A stretch of DNA of 64,000 nucleotides, taken from contig NZ_NFHD01000002.1 in assembly GCF_002159185.1 (NCBI RefSeq), positions 161,285 to 225,284 of the forward strand, given 5' to 3'. This DNA comes from Gemmiger sp. An87. GTDB lineage: Bacteria > Bacillota > Clostridia > Oscillospirales > Ruminococcaceae. Position numbers and translations under genes: made by a program. Shown here piece after piece: positions 45,589 to 53,990 of the stretch (position 1 is the first letter of the stretch; each line of letters begins with the position of its first letter). The notes beneath the pieces are model-generated. The model did not search any database. It had not been told where the DNA came from and saw only the letters and a list, made by a program, of their open reading frames with translations.

Positions 45589-45984
45589 ATGACTTTGCAG
45601 CAACCAATTGTGGCCCCCTGCGGGATGAACTGCGCGCTGTGTCAGGCCTATCAGGGCAAGGGGCTTGCCTGCAACGGCTGCGGGCAGGGCGGCGAGCGAA
45701 AGGCCTGCCAGAACTGCTCGATTCGGCAATGCGAGCACAAAACCGCGTTCTGCTTTGAATGTGCCGGTTATCCCTGCAAACGGCTCAAGGCGCTGGACAA
45801 GCGGTACCGCACCCGCTACCACATGAGCATGCTGGAAAATCTGGCCTTCATTCAGGCCAATGGTCTGGAGGAATTCGTCCGGCAGCAGAACGAGAAGTAC
45901 CGGTGTGCCCGGTGCGGAAAGCTGCGGACCGTGCATCAGGACCACTGCCTCTATTGTGCGCAGATGGATAAGGCATATCGTTGA
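45589..45984 (+). CDS. cysteine-rich DUF3795 protein
   Basis: A 131-residue protein beginning with the DUF3795 pattern APCGMNCALCQAYQGKGLAC followed by NGCGQGG and two further Cys clusters (CQNCSIRQCEHK, CFECAGYPCKRL). A C-terminal zinc ribbon (CARCGKL...CLYCAQ) closes it. Thirteen or more Cys suggest metal or Fe-S binding; function unknown. The ATG at 45589 has GGAG eight bases upstream; the longer GTG reading at 45568 lacks an RBS. Confidence 0.75.
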   Translation: MTLQQPIVAPCGMNCALCQAYQGKGLACNGCGQGGERKACQNCSIRQCEHKTAFCFECAGYPCKRLKALDKRYRTRYHMSMLENLAFIQANGLEEFVRQQNEKYRCARCGKLRTVHQDHCLYCAQMDKAYR

Positions 45985-46071
45985 GCAGGCAACGACGGAA
46001 AAGGACAGTTCTGCACGATACCTTTATCGTTAAGAAAATTCAAACGCAGACTGCCTTGCCGCCGGTGGGGC

Positions 46072-46452
46072 TTACCGCTTTTTCCGTCTGCGATAAACTG
46101 CAAAGACCAGCTGCGCCGTCACACAGCCTGCAATCGGGGGAATGCACCAGATCAAAAACAGCACCCACGCCATCACATACCACTCCGCCCCGGACAAAAA
46201 CCAGAGGCCCGCCGCCAGCAGGGGGAGCGCCGGGAGCAGCAGCCGCCACCGGAGCGCCGCGGTGCGGCATAACAGCAGCTCCAGAAAAAACGCGGGGATA
46301 AAATGGGAGAACAGAAGCAGACCCTGATGCAGGGAGGAAATGTTCAGAGGAAGCTCAGAAAAAGCGCTCACAAAAACCGCACAGTAGGCGGCAAAGGTGC
46401 CGAGAAAGAGTGCGAATAAAATCCTGTCGGCTTTTCGTTCCAGGGGTTTCAT
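46072..46452 (-). CDS. small four-helix membrane protein
   Basis: A 126-residue protein with four hydrophobic helices (about 10-30, 38-60, 66-85 and 92-115) and a basic end RRRKKR. The ATG at 46452 has GGGAGG; an in-frame reading upstream is not hydrophobic and has no RBS. No family was recognised. It is read convergently with the DUF3795 gene. Confidence 0.6.
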   Translation of the reverse strand: MKPLERKADRILFALFLGTFAAYCAVFVSAFSELPLNISSLHQGLLLFSHFIPAFFLELLLCRTAALRWRLLLPALPLLAAGLWFLSGAEWYVMAWVLFLIWCIPPIAGCVTAQLVFAVYRRRKKR

Positions 46453-46559
46453 AAAAACACCTCCCGCATTTCCTTGCAATCCCTGGCAAGGCGGATCGCT
46501 TCGGACCGGTGCCGGAGCGCCGCCCTTTTCGCTTAATGTAACAGGGCGGCATGGCCGGG

Positions 46560-47651
46560 TCATCCGGCTCTGTCCGGCGCGTGGGGAACCGCCCCTTCCA
46601 CCAGAAGATCCCGCAGCCCCTCTTCGTATTCCAGGCCGATCAGGGTGCTGTACTCCTGGCCGGGCAGGCTGCCAGGGGAAAAGCTCAGCTCCAGATTCTC
46701 CGGGAAAAAGAGGATGTTCCCGGCATCAAAGGCGCCGGTCATTGCCTCCCGCTGGGCCGGGTCGGTGATCCGAGCAAGGTCCAGAAGCTTCGAGGCCAGC
46801 TCCTCCGGCGGGCTGGTGAACAGGGCCTCGGGTTCGATCCGTTCCCCGGTGGTTTTGTCAAAGGCGTCGCCCCGGCGCAGTTCGGTCATTTCGTTCCCGC
46901 TGGCGGAGCTGCGCACCGACGTCATAAAGTAGATGACCCGGTCGCCGGAGGCGGTGGGGCCGATCTCCTGGCCCAGGGTGTGGGCGGAAAAGGGCTCGGG
47001 GCCTTCCCACCGGCAATAGGCCTCGTAGGCCCGCTCCAGCTCGGCCTGCTCGTCGTAGAGAAGTCCCTGCGCCTCATAGAAGGCAAGAATCTTCCCCTGC
47101 GCCTGCTGCGGCAGCTGGTCCAGACTCCACACGCCGCCGGTGTAAACGTTGCCGGGGCCGATGGGGGGATCCACCCGCAGCAGCTCGGTGCCGTCCGCCA
47201 GGATGTAGGCCGTATCCCGGGCATACTGCCAGACCTGTACGCCGGTGCCGTCCGGCAGGGTGACCGCTTCCGGCTGCAGCCGCCCCCGCACCTCCACCTG
47301 AACAGCGGGCCAGGCGGCCGCGGTCGTGCCGTCTGCGCCTGTTATCTGTTTCTTAAGGCCTGCAACCGTGGCGGACACCTGCACCGGATCGGTCATTTTT
47401 CCCTCCCGGAAGGACCGGGTGTCGACCCCGTCCAGAAAGGAAAAGACAAACGTCTCGTCGGATACAAGCAGATAAAAGGGCTTGCCGTCCTCGGACTGGA
47501 CCAGAAATGTGCCGTCCCCCTCTGCCCGGAGGACCCGGCCGGAAATCTGGCGCTGGCGGGTTGCCGCAAAAAGAACCGCCCCGGCGCAGAGCAGCAGGAT
47601 GGCGGCGATGACCGCGCCCCGGAAAAGAAGCGTTTTTCTGCCGGTTGACAT
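46560..47651 (-). CDS. membrane-anchored DUF3298/RsiV-like protein
   Basis: A 363-residue protein with an N-terminal transmembrane helix (about 9-30) and an extracytoplasmic region. A beta-rich first part (GRVLRAEGDGTFLVQSEDGK) resembles OB-like lipoprotein modules. The C-terminal third (FDKTTGERIEPEALFTSPPE, ILFFPENLELSFSPGSLPGQ) follows the DUF3298 pattern of RsiV anti-sigma factors. No sigma gene is adjacent. The ATG at 47651 has GGGGTGAT upstream and a consensus promoter at 47686-47714. A much longer in-frame reading overlaps the divergent transporter and was rejected. Confidence 0.65.
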   Translation of the reverse strand: MSTGRKTLLFRGAVIAAILLLCAGAVLFAATRQRQISGRVLRAEGDGTFLVQSEDGKPFYLLVSDETFVFSFLDGVDTRSFREGKMTDPVQVSATVAGLKKQITGADGTTAAAWPAVQVEVRGRLQPEAVTLPDGTGVQVWQYARDTAYILADGTELLRVDPPIGPGNVYTGGVWSLDQLPQQAQGKILAFYEAQGLLYDEQAELERAYEAYCRWEGPEPFSAHTLGQEIGPTASGDRVIYFMTSVRSSASGNEMTELRRGDAFDKTTGERIEPEALFTSPPEELASKLLDLARITDPAQREAMTGAFDAGNILFFPENLELSFSPGSLPGQEYSTLIGLEYEEGLRDLLVEGAVPHAPDRAG

Positions 47652-47685
47652 AGGAATCACCCCGTCTGACTGTGATTTCACCTTC

Positions 47686-47714
47686 ATTATAATGGACAGG
47701 ATTTCCCCTGTAAA
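47686..47714 (-). promoter_or_regulatory. promoter of the DUF3298-like gene
   Basis: On the minus strand TTTACA (47709-47714) and TATAAT (47686-47691) are exactly 17 bases apart. Confidence 0.8.
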
Positions 47715-47807
47715 TGGAGCGGAGCAGGGCCCGGCGGCTTTTCTTCGGGGCGAAGATGTTATATAGTAGAGTGTGAAACATCTAAAAAACGAAAGGGGAA
47801 CCCCCGG

Positions 47808-48638
47808 ATGCTTTTTCTGTTCCTGGCCCTGCTGTTCAGCGCGGTGCTGGCGCTGGTGCTGAAATATCTGAACACCGGCAGCCCGTACGGGGTGTATTTT
47901 GTGAACTACATCACCTGCGCGCTGCTGGCCTTTGCCACCTTGCAGCCCAAAACGCTCTACAGCGGCGATGCTACCCCCTGCTGGCTGGGGGCCATCACCG
48001 GTCTGATCTATCTGGCGTCCCTTGCGGCCAACGGCTACAGCATCCACAAAAACGGGGCGATCCTCTCCTCGGTGTTCACCCGGCTGGGGGTGCTGGTGCC
48101 GATCCTTTTGTCCGTGACGCTGTTCGGTGAGCGGCCCACCCTGTTGCAGGGGCTGGGCGTGGTGCTGGCAGTGGCGGCTGCCGTGGTAATGAACGGCCTG
48201 CCCGGCAAAGCCGTGGCGGAACAGAGGGTGTATCTGCTGCCGCTGGTGCTGACCCTGCTGCTCAACGGTACCGCCGACGCCATGTCCAAGGTGTTCAACC
48301 AGCTGGGCCGACGGCAGGACGACGGGCTGTTCATGTTCTATATCTTCCTGTTCGCCGGGCTGGCCACTCTGGTGCTGCTGCTCCGGCGGCGCTGCCCGGT
48401 CACAAAGCGGGATGTGCTCTTCGGTATCCTGGCGGGTGTGCCGAATTTTCTGTCCTCCCGGCTGCTGCTGGCGGCCCTTGGCCAGCTGCCCGCCTTTCTG
48501 GTCTACCCCTCCTACAGCGTGGGGGTAATTCTGGTGATCAGCGTGGCCAGCTTCTTTGTATTCCGGGAGCGGCTGAACCGCCGCCAGCTGGGCGCGGCGG
48601 GCATGATTCTGGCAGCGCTGGTGCTGCTCAACCTGTGA
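47808..48638 (+). CDS. EamA/DMT-superfamily transporter
   Basis: A 276-residue protein with about ten hydrophobic helices in two repeats, the drug/metabolite transporter layout. The end of each half carries the EamA feature of an E-R near a helix end (VTLFGERPTLLQGLGVVLA and VFRERLNRRQLGAAGMILA). The substrate cannot be predicted. AAAGGGG precedes the ATG and TATAGT at about 47763-47768 is a likely -10. It is divergent from the DUF3298-like gene. Confidence 0.8.
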   Translation: MLFLFLALLFSAVLALVLKYLNTGSPYGVYFVNYITCALLAFATLQPKTLYSGDATPCWLGAITGLIYLASLAANGYSIHKNGAILSSVFTRLGVLVPILLSVTLFGERPTLLQGLGVVLAVAAAVVMNGLPGKAVAEQRVYLLPLVLTLLLNGTADAMSKVFNQLGRRQDDGLFMFYIFLFAGLATLVLLLRRRCPVTKRDVLFGILAGVPNFLSSRLLLAALGQLPAFLVYPSYSVGVILVISVASFFVFRERLNRRQLGAAGMILAALVLLNL

Positions 48639-48731
48639 GCGGGGGAGCGGCGCGCCGGTTTGCCGTGCCGTAACGTAAAATTGCATAAAACAGAACGGGA
48701 TATTTTGGCTGCTCCGGGGCAGCCGGGCTGC

Positions 48732-48760
48732 TTGCAATGACTGCGGCGTTGTGCTATACT
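48732..48760 (+). promoter_or_regulatory. promoter of the FMN-riboswitch operon
   Basis: TTGCAA (48732-48737) and TATACT (48755-48760) are 17 bases apart; the riboswitch begins about 20 bases downstream. Confidence 0.78.
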
Positions 48761-48779
48761 AAAGCGGAACAAGTGAATA

Positions 48780-48893
48780 AATTCTTCGGGGCAGGGTGAA
48801 ATTCCCTACCGGCGGTATAGTCCGCGACCCGCGCAAGCGGCTGATTTGGTGCGATTCCAAAACCGACAGTATAGTCTGGATGAGAGAAGAAAT
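48780..48893 (+). ncRNA. FMN riboswitch (RFN element)
   Basis: The conserved RFN core is plain: TTCTTCGGGGCAGGGTGAAA then TTCCCTACCGGCGGT, a variable P3-P4 arm, GATTTGGTGCGATTCCAAAA, CCGACAGT and closing GTCTGGATGAGAGAAGAA. The P1 closing helix pairs TTCTTC with GAGAAGAA. It sits between a consensus promoter and a terminator, and FMN binding would reduce expression of ribU and the gene behind it. Confidence 0.97.
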
Positions 48894-48905
48894 GGAGAGA
48901 AATCA

Positions 48906-48942
48906 GGACTCTGTGTGCCCCATTGCATGCAGAGCCTTTTTT
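48906..48942 (+). terminator. riboswitch-controlled terminator
   Basis: CTCTG-GTGC pairs with GCA-CAGAG, followed by CCTTTTTTT, about 10 bases after the RFN closing helix: the expected expression platform for termination when FMN is bound. Confidence 0.75.
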
Positions 48943-49007
48943 TGTCCCCAACGTTCGGAGAATTTACGAGCCTTGTAAAATACCGAACCGAAAGGGGACT
49001 GTACGTT

Positions 49008-49625
49008 ATGAAATCCATGAAAAAGACCCAGACCGTTGTACTCACCGCCATGCTGGCCGCCGTTGCCGGGGTGCTCATGTCCTTGGAGTTCCCCCTGCCG
49101 CTGATGCCGCCCTTCTACAAGATCGACTTCAGCGACGTGCCCGCCGTGCTGGCCACCTTCCTGCTGGGGCCGGTGTCCGGCCTGATGGTGGAGATCATCA
49201 AGATTCTCATCAAGCTCATCACGGTGGGCACCTCCACCATGTTCGTGGGGGAATTCGCCAACCTGCTGGGCACGCTGCTTTTCATCCTGCCGCTGTGGGC
49301 CGTGTTCAAGCGGGGCGGCGGCAGCCGGAAGGCCTGCATTGCCGCGCTGGGCGTGAGCCTGCCCATCCGCATCGCCTTTGCCTGCTTTCTGAATGCCTGC
49401 ATCACCCTGCCGCTGTATGCCAGGGCCATGGGTCTTTCGCTGGAGCAGGTGGTGCTGACCGTGGGGGCGATCAATCCCATGATTCAGAACCTGCCCCTGT
49501 TCCTGGTGCTGGCCACCGTGCCCTTCAACCTGATCAAGCTGCTGCTCAACTACATTGTGGGCTACCTGCTGTATGACCGCATTCAGGCCGCCAACGTGGT
49601 GCGCAAGCTGGAGGGAAACGCATGA
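49008..49625 (+). CDS. ribU: riboflavin ECF transporter S component RibU
   Basis: A 205-residue membrane protein with six helices. The N-terminal LTAMLAAVAGVLMSLEFPLP, LMPPFYKIDFSDVPAVLATF and GPVSGLMVEIIKILIK match RibU of Clostridia. The FMN riboswitch upstream confirms flavin uptake. ATG 49008 follows AAAGGGG by 11 bases; ATG 49017 is an alternative. EcfA/T genes are not in the window. The next gene overlaps its stop by four bases. Confidence 0.94.
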   Translation: MKSMKKTQTVVLTAMLAAVAGVLMSLEFPLPLMPPFYKIDFSDVPAVLATFLLGPVSGLMVEIIKILIKLITVGTSTMFVGEFANLLGTLLFILPLWAVFKRGGGSRKACIAALGVSLPIRIAFACFLNACITLPLYARAMGLSLEQVVLTVGAINPMIQNLPLFLVLATVPFNLIKLLLNYIVGYLLYDRIQAANVVRKLEGNA

Positions 49626-50416
49626 TTCGGAATTACAGAGACCTGACCCGCCTGGAGATGGAGCGGGTGGACAAGGAAGAGACCATTATCCTGATCCCGG
49701 TGGGGGCGCTGGAGCAGCACGGCAACCAGGCCCCGCTGGGCACCGACGACATCATCGCCGAGGCCATGGTGGAGTATCTGGGCCGGGCGCTGGAGGAGGC
49801 AGGGGAGGCGGATTTCCCCATTCTGGCCTTTCCGGTGATCCCGGTGGGCCTGAGCACCGAGCACCGCAACTTCTGCGGCTCGGTGACCCTGCGGCCGGAC
49901 ACCTATTACAATCTTCTGTACGACATCAGCGTGAGCCTGGCCCGGCACGGCTTCAAAAAGCTGGCCTTTCTGGTGTGCCACGGGGGCAACGCGCCCATTG
50001 TGCAGGTGCTCAGCCGGGAGCTGCGCAGTGAGCTGGGCATCTCGCCCTTCATCCTCTCCTCGGGGGCCTTCGGCCATCCGGACGTGCGGGCCACCGTGAC
50101 GCCCGGCAACATCTATGACTTCCACGGCGGCGAGATGGAGACCTCCATGGTCATGGCGGTGGACCCCTCGCTGGTCAAGCTGGAAACGGCCCAGGCGGGC
50201 ATTCCCACCGCCTTTGTGGGCAACCAGACCTTGAAGACCGGCGGCAGCGTGACCATCGGCTGGGTTTCCGAGGATTGGAAAACCGCCGACGGAACGCCCA
50301 TCGGCATCGGCGGCGACCCGGCGGGCGCCACCGCCGAAAAGGGCCGCATCATTCTGGAGACCAGCGCAAAGGTGCTGGTGCCGGGTCTCAGAGAGATTCG
50401 GGACTGGAAAGCCTGA
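49622..50416 (+). CDS. creatininase-family amidohydrolase, co-regulated with ribU
   Basis: A 264-residue metalloenzyme of the creatininase family. Metal ligands are visible in PVGALEQHGNQAPLGTDDII (Glu, His, Asp), FLVCHGGNAP (His) and DFHGGEMETS (Glu). The family includes creatininase, MftE and the archaeal ArfB formamide hydrolase of riboflavin synthesis. Translational coupling to ribU under one FMN riboswitch makes a flavin-related amide hydrolysis the best guess, but it is inference. The length is normal. Confidence 0.85.
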   Translation: MIRNYRDLTRLEMERVDKEETIILIPVGALEQHGNQAPLGTDDIIAEAMVEYLGRALEEAGEADFPILAFPVIPVGLSTEHRNFCGSVTLRPDTYYNLLYDISVSLARHGFKKLAFLVCHGGNAPIVQVLSRELRSELGISPFILSSGAFGHPDVRATVTPGNIYDFHGGEMETSMVMAVDPSLVKLETAQAGIPTAFVGNQTLKTGGSVTIGWVSEDWKTADGTPIGIGGDPAGATAEKGRIILETSAKVLVPGLREIRDWKA

Positions 50417-50447
50417 CAGATTCCTCGATACAATCGCACAAACACGG

Positions 50448-50483
50448 AAGGACCGGTCAACCATCGGGTTGACCGGTCCTTCT
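50448..50483 (+). terminator. terminator of the ribU operon
   Basis: AAGGACCGGTCAA pairs with TTGACCGGTCCTT; the following tract is TTCTGT, so the T run is short. It also faces the converging small minus-strand gene. Confidence 0.7.
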
Positions 50484-50505
50484 GTATGCCGGTGAAACGG
50501 CCGGG

Positions 50506-50676
50506 TTATTCCTTGGGGTAAAACATGCGAATCAGCCCCCAGAGGCCAAAGGCAATGCCTGACAGCAACAACAAGCAGCTTCGCTCGTCCACATCGAATC
50601 CGCCGATGGCGCGGCTTGCTTCCACCAGCAGAATGCCGAAGAGCAGCAGCGCAAGGCTGCGAAGCTCCTGTTTCAT
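50506..50676 (-). CDS. small two-helix membrane protein, 56 residues
   Basis: A short ORF starting MKQELRSLALLLFGILLVEA and ending LIRMFYPKE, with two hydrophobic helices joined by GGFDVDERS. AAAGGAGG lies 10 bases before the ATG at 50676. It follows the 50738-51265 gene by about 60 bases on the same strand. No family was recognised. Confidence 0.62.
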   Translation of the reverse strand: MKQELRSLALLLFGILLVEASRAIGGFDVDERSCLLLLSGIAFGLWGLIRMFYPKE

Positions 50677-50737
50677 GATGGGGTCCCTCCTTTCTGCAAA
50701 AATGGAAACCGGGCGGCGCATAACGCAGGAAAAAGCG

Positions 50738-51265
50738 TCAGGCCGCGGCGTTTGCATAGTCGGAAAGCACCTGAAAAACATACGCGTCCTCACAAGCATT
50801 GGGGTCGAACTGGCCGTCCTCCTGCCGGAGTGCTTCGAGCATCGTCTCCAGATCAGCCCGCAGGCGGGAAAGGGTCTGCCGGTCCTCCTCTGTGAGCGGG
50901 TCCCCGGCCAGGCAGCCGGTGGCAATGGCCTGGAAGGCGTCGCAATTCTGCTGGATGGTCTGCTGCAGCGGCAGGTCCTTCGCGCCCTCCTCGCCGTAGC
51001 CGTAGCGATTCTGCAGCAAAGGGGCGTACCAGCACAGCTTCTCAAAGTTCAAACTCGCGCCGCTCAGGGACAGGATGAGCTCTTCCTCGGATTCGCTGTC
51101 CAAGACCTGGGAAAGATTGACGGAGACTTCCTCAGCCGCGGCCAGAAAGGAGGTCATGCTGTCGGGAGGCTTTTGCGGAAACAGGACCTTTTGGGCGAGC
51201 AGTGCCGCGGCGGAACACAGCAACAGCAGCAAAAGTGCGGCGGCGACGATTCGTTTCGAGTTCAC
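50738..51265 (-). CDS. membrane-anchored hypothetical protein
   Basis: A 175-residue protein with a hydrophobic N-terminal segment (about 5-25, rich in Leu/Ala) and a helical, acidic extracytoplasmic part with no recognised domain. It starts at GTG 51265, five bases after AAGGAGGAGG. An upstream in-frame ATG has no RBS. Probably co-transcribed with the 56-residue protein downstream. Confidence 0.62.
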   Translation of the reverse strand: MNSKRIVAAALLLLLLCSAAALLAQKVLFPQKPPDSMTSFLAAAEEVSVNLSQVLDSESEEELILSLSGASLNFEKLCWYAPLLQNRYGYGEEGAKDLPLQQTIQQNCDAFQAIATGCLAGDPLTEEDRQTLSRLRADLETMLEALRQEDGQFDPNACEDAYVFQVLSDYANAAA

Positions 51266-51408
51266 GGAACCTCCTCCTTCCGGGTGTGTTTCTGAACCCA
51301 GCATAGCATGGTCCTTTTGCCGCCGTCAACCGGAGGGGCCCGTTCGCTGCCGAACGGCAGAACAAAGCCCCGGCCCACCGCTTGCACGGCTTGCCGGAGC
51401 GTTGCCTG

Positions 51409-51531
51409 TTAAAACGCCTGGCGGCGTGTGCCCAGGGTATGGGTGACAAACAGCCAGAGCAGAAGCGCCGCCAGAATCGAGCCGGAAAGGCAGATCTGGA
51501 CCAGGGTGGCCAGATAAAGGGTGTGCTGCAT
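51409..51531 (-). CDS. single-helix membrane micropeptide, 40 residues
   Basis: A short ORF beginning MQHTLYLATLVQICLSGSIL, with one predicted membrane helix to about residue 30 and a basic end (THTLGTRRQAF). GGAAGGAG lies about eight bases before the ATG at 51531. The helix and RBS support translation; the function is unknown. Confidence 0.5.
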   Translation of the reverse strand: MQHTLYLATLVQICLSGSILAALLLWLFVTHTLGTRRQAF

Positions 51532-51534
51532 ACA

Positions 51535-51903
51535 TATGCTCCTTCCGGGGAGCAGGGTGGGTGCGCCCTTTGCGGAATCGGACCGCAGCTCCCGAATACC
51601 AGTATAGGCGCTGCGGCGCAAAAAAGCGGTTGGCTGACCAACGCTTTTTCCGCCGGTTCAGGGGCGGTTTTCCACAGCGAAAGGCCTGCTTTGTGTAAAA
51701 CTTTAGAGTGGTAGAAGAAAAAACCGCTCCGGCAATTGCAATTCCGGCGGGAATATGCTAACTTTTGATATAGGGACCCGGGAGCGGCAAACGGCATGCT
51801 CCCACGCCGTGCCGGAAACCAGAGGCTGGGCCGAAGGGGAACCTTTTGGGCGGCCCATCGCCCTGCGGCGCGGTGAGATCACCATTTGAAAGGAAGAGTT
51901 GTT
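51535..51903 (+). other. glgA upstream region
   Basis: About 370 bases without a gene. A TTGCAA at 51736-51741 could be the glgA -35, with a poor -10 (TAACTT) 17 bases on; GATATA near 51768 is another candidate -10. The roughly 130-base GC-rich leader that follows may be structured, but no known riboswitch pattern was recognised. Confidence 0.4.
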
Positions 51904-53841
51904 GTGGCACAGAAAAAAGCGCAGTCCACCCAGAAAAAGACCGCCGAAGCCAAAGGTGCTTCGACTTCCGCAAAGAAACCCGCGGAGTCTGTGAAAGCAG
52001 CCCCCGTCAAGAGTGAACCCGTAACCAAGACCGAGCCCGCCGCCAAGGCGGAGCCTGCCAAGAAGGCCGAGCCCGCCGCCAAGGCGGAGCCTGCCAAGAA
52101 GACCGAGCCTGCCGCCAAGGCGGAGCCCGCCGAGAAGGCGGAGCCCGCCGAGAAGGTGGAGCCTGCCAAAAAGGCAAAGCCTGCGGCCAAGAAGCCCGCA
52201 GCCAAAAAGACCAAGCCTGCCGCCAAGAAGGCGGTAGCTGAGGAAACCAAGCCCGCAGCCCCCGCAGAGGAGGCCGCACCCGTGGCCGAGCAGCCCGCCG
52301 CACCTGCAGCGGAGACGGTAGCCGCTGCCGAGCCGGTGGCCGAGCCTGTGGTGGAGGCGGCTCCCGCCCAGCCCCAGTACGACACTCCCCGCCGGAGCGT
52401 GGCCTTCATCGGCTCCGAGTGCCATCCCTTCGTCAAGACCGGCGGTCTGGGCGACGTGATGTATGCTCTGCCCCGCGAGCTGGTCAAGCAGAACTGCGAC
52501 GTGCGGGTCATCCTGCCCCGCTACGCCTGCATCCCCCAGAAGTACCAGGACAAGATGGTCTACCGGGGCGAGTTCTACATGGACCTGGGCGAGACCGGCC
52601 GCAGCTACTACGTGGGCATCATGGAGTACATCTGGGACGGTGTGGTCTATGACTTCATCGATAACCAGGAGTTCTTCTCCGCGGGCAACCCCTACGTGGG
52701 CCTGGTGGAGGACATCCCCAAGTACTGCTTCTTCAGCAAGGCCGCGCTGGCTGCCCTGAATTACATGAACTGGATTCCCGACATCATCCACTGCCACGAC
52801 TGGCAGGCAGCTCTGGTGCCGGTGTTCCAGAAGACCCTGTTCAAGGATTCCCCGGTGGGCCACGCCAAGAGCGTGCTCACCATCCATAACCTGCGGTTCC
52901 AGGGCATCTACAACATTCCCACCATCCGCTACTGGACCGGCCTGCCCGCCGAGGTGTTCAACATGGGCGCGCTGCAGCAGGCCTGGCGGGATGCCAACAT
53001 GCTCAAGGGCGGCCTGGCCTACGCCGACCGCATCACCACCGTGAGCAACACCTACGCCTGGGAGATCCAGACCCCGGAATACGGCGAGAAGCTGGAGGAC
53101 CATCTGCGTTACCACAGCTACAAGCTGCGGGGCATCGTGAACGGCATCGACTACGGCATGTGGAACCCGGCCACCGACCCGGCCCTGGCTGTGAACTACG
53201 ACATCACCAACGTGCTGGAGCGCAAGCCCCAGAACAAGCTGGCCCTGCAGAAGGAGCTGGGCCTGGTTGAGGACGAGGGCAAGCTGGTCGTCGGCCTGAT
53301 CTCCCGCCTGACCAACCAGAAGGGCCTGGATCTGGTGAACGCCATCGTGCCCCAGATCATGGACGGCAACACCCAGGTGGTGGTGCTGGGCACCGGCGAC
53401 AAGGAGTATGAGGATACCTTCCGCTACTACGAGAACGCCTACAAGGGCATGTTCAGCGCCTGCATCCAGTACGATGAATCCCGCGCTCACCGGATCTACG
53501 CCGGTGCGGATGTGCTGCTGGTGCCCTCCCGCTTCGAGCCCTGCGGCCTGACCCAGCTGAACGCCATGCACTACGGCACCCTGCCCATCGTGCGCGAGAC
53601 CGGCGGCCTGAAGGACACCGTGGAGCCCTACAACGTGTTCAACGGCGGCGGCAACGGCTTCACCTTCGACCGCTACGACGCGGGACTGCTGCTGGATGCC
53701 ATCAACCGGGCCAAGACCGAGTACTTCACCAGCCGCTATCACTGGGATGAGGTGGTCCAGCGGGATATGGCGAAGGATGTGTCCTGGACCAATTCCGCCC
53801 GTCAGTACAAGGATTTGTACCTGGAGCTCACTCCCTGGTAA
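51904..53841 (+). CDS. glgA: glycogen synthase with 160-residue KAPE-rich N-terminal extension
   Basis: A GT5 ADP-glucose glycogen synthase. The catalytic part begins near residue 164 (SVAFIGSECHPFVKTGGLGD, with the KTGGL substrate motif). Both Rossmann domains follow, including IIHCHDWQAAL, GIVNGIDYGMWNP, SRLTNQKGLDLV and PSRFEPCGLTQLNAMHYGT (family E-x7-E region). The first 160 residues are tandem Ala/Lys/Pro/Glu units (AAKAEPAKK type), like histone-H1 tails, and are absent from typical GlgA of about 480 residues. The start is GTG at 51904 after AAAGGAAGAG. A strong terminator follows; it is monocistronic. Confidence 0.93.
   Translation: MAQKKAQSTQKKTAEAKGASTSAKKPAESVKAAPVKSEPVTKTEPAAKAEPAKKAEPAAKAEPAKKTEPAAKAEPAEKAEPAEKVEPAKKAKPAAKKPAAKKTKPAAKKAVAEETKPAAPAEEAAPVAEQPAAPAAETVAAAEPVAEPVVEAAPAQPQYDTPRRSVAFIGSECHPFVKTGGLGDVMYALPRELVKQNCDVRVILPRYACIPQKYQDKMVYRGEFYMDLGETGRSYYVGIMEYIWDGVVYDFIDNQEFFSAGNPYVGLVEDIPKYCFFSKAALAALNYMNWIPDIIHCHDWQAALVPVFQKTLFKDSPVGHAKSVLTIHNLRFQGIYNIPTIRYWTGLPAEVFNMGALQQAWRDANMLKGGLAYADRITTVSNTYAWEIQTPEYGEKLEDHLRYHSYKLRGIVNGIDYGMWNPATDPALAVNYDITNVLERKPQNKLALQKELGLVEDEGKLVVGLISRLTNQKGLDLVNAIVPQIMDGNTQVVVLGTGDKEYEDTFRYYENAYKGMFSACIQYDESRAHRIYAGADVLLVPSRFEPCGLTQLNAMHYGTLPIVRETGGLKDTVEPYNVFNGGGNGFTFDRYDAGLLLDAINRAKTEYFTSRYHWDEVVQRDMAKDVSWTNSARQYKDLYLELTPW
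52030..52215 (+). repeat. in-frame repeats coding for KAEPAAKAEPAKK-like units
   Basis: Units of 15-30 bases coding for Lys-(Ala/Thr/Val)-Glu-Pro-Ala-(Ala/Lys/Glu)-Lys recur about nine times, nearly identical at DNA level, in the N-terminal extension of glgA. Copy-number variation between strains is likely. Confidence 0.8.
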
Positions 53842-53860
53842 TCCGAAAAACGAACAAAAC

Positions 53861-53892
53861 AAAAGGCAGACCCTGCGGGGTCTGCCTTTTTT
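53861..53892 (+). terminator. terminator after glgA
   Basis: AAAAGGCAGACCC pairs with GGGTCTGCCTTTT, with six T residues at the end. Confidence 0.88.
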
Positions 53893-53990
53893 GCTGCACG
53901 GTGAGCAGCTGTGCCCGGATACAAAAACGCCGGGCGCAGGGCATTTGCCCGGCGTCCGGCGGATGCGGCTACTAAAAAAGCAGCGGCTGC

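Noticed and set aside
46560..48737. A 725-codon minus-strand reading including the DUF3298-like gene
   Set aside because: Its upstream two thirds oppose the EamA transporter; a promoter, RBS and membrane helix mark the true start at 47651.
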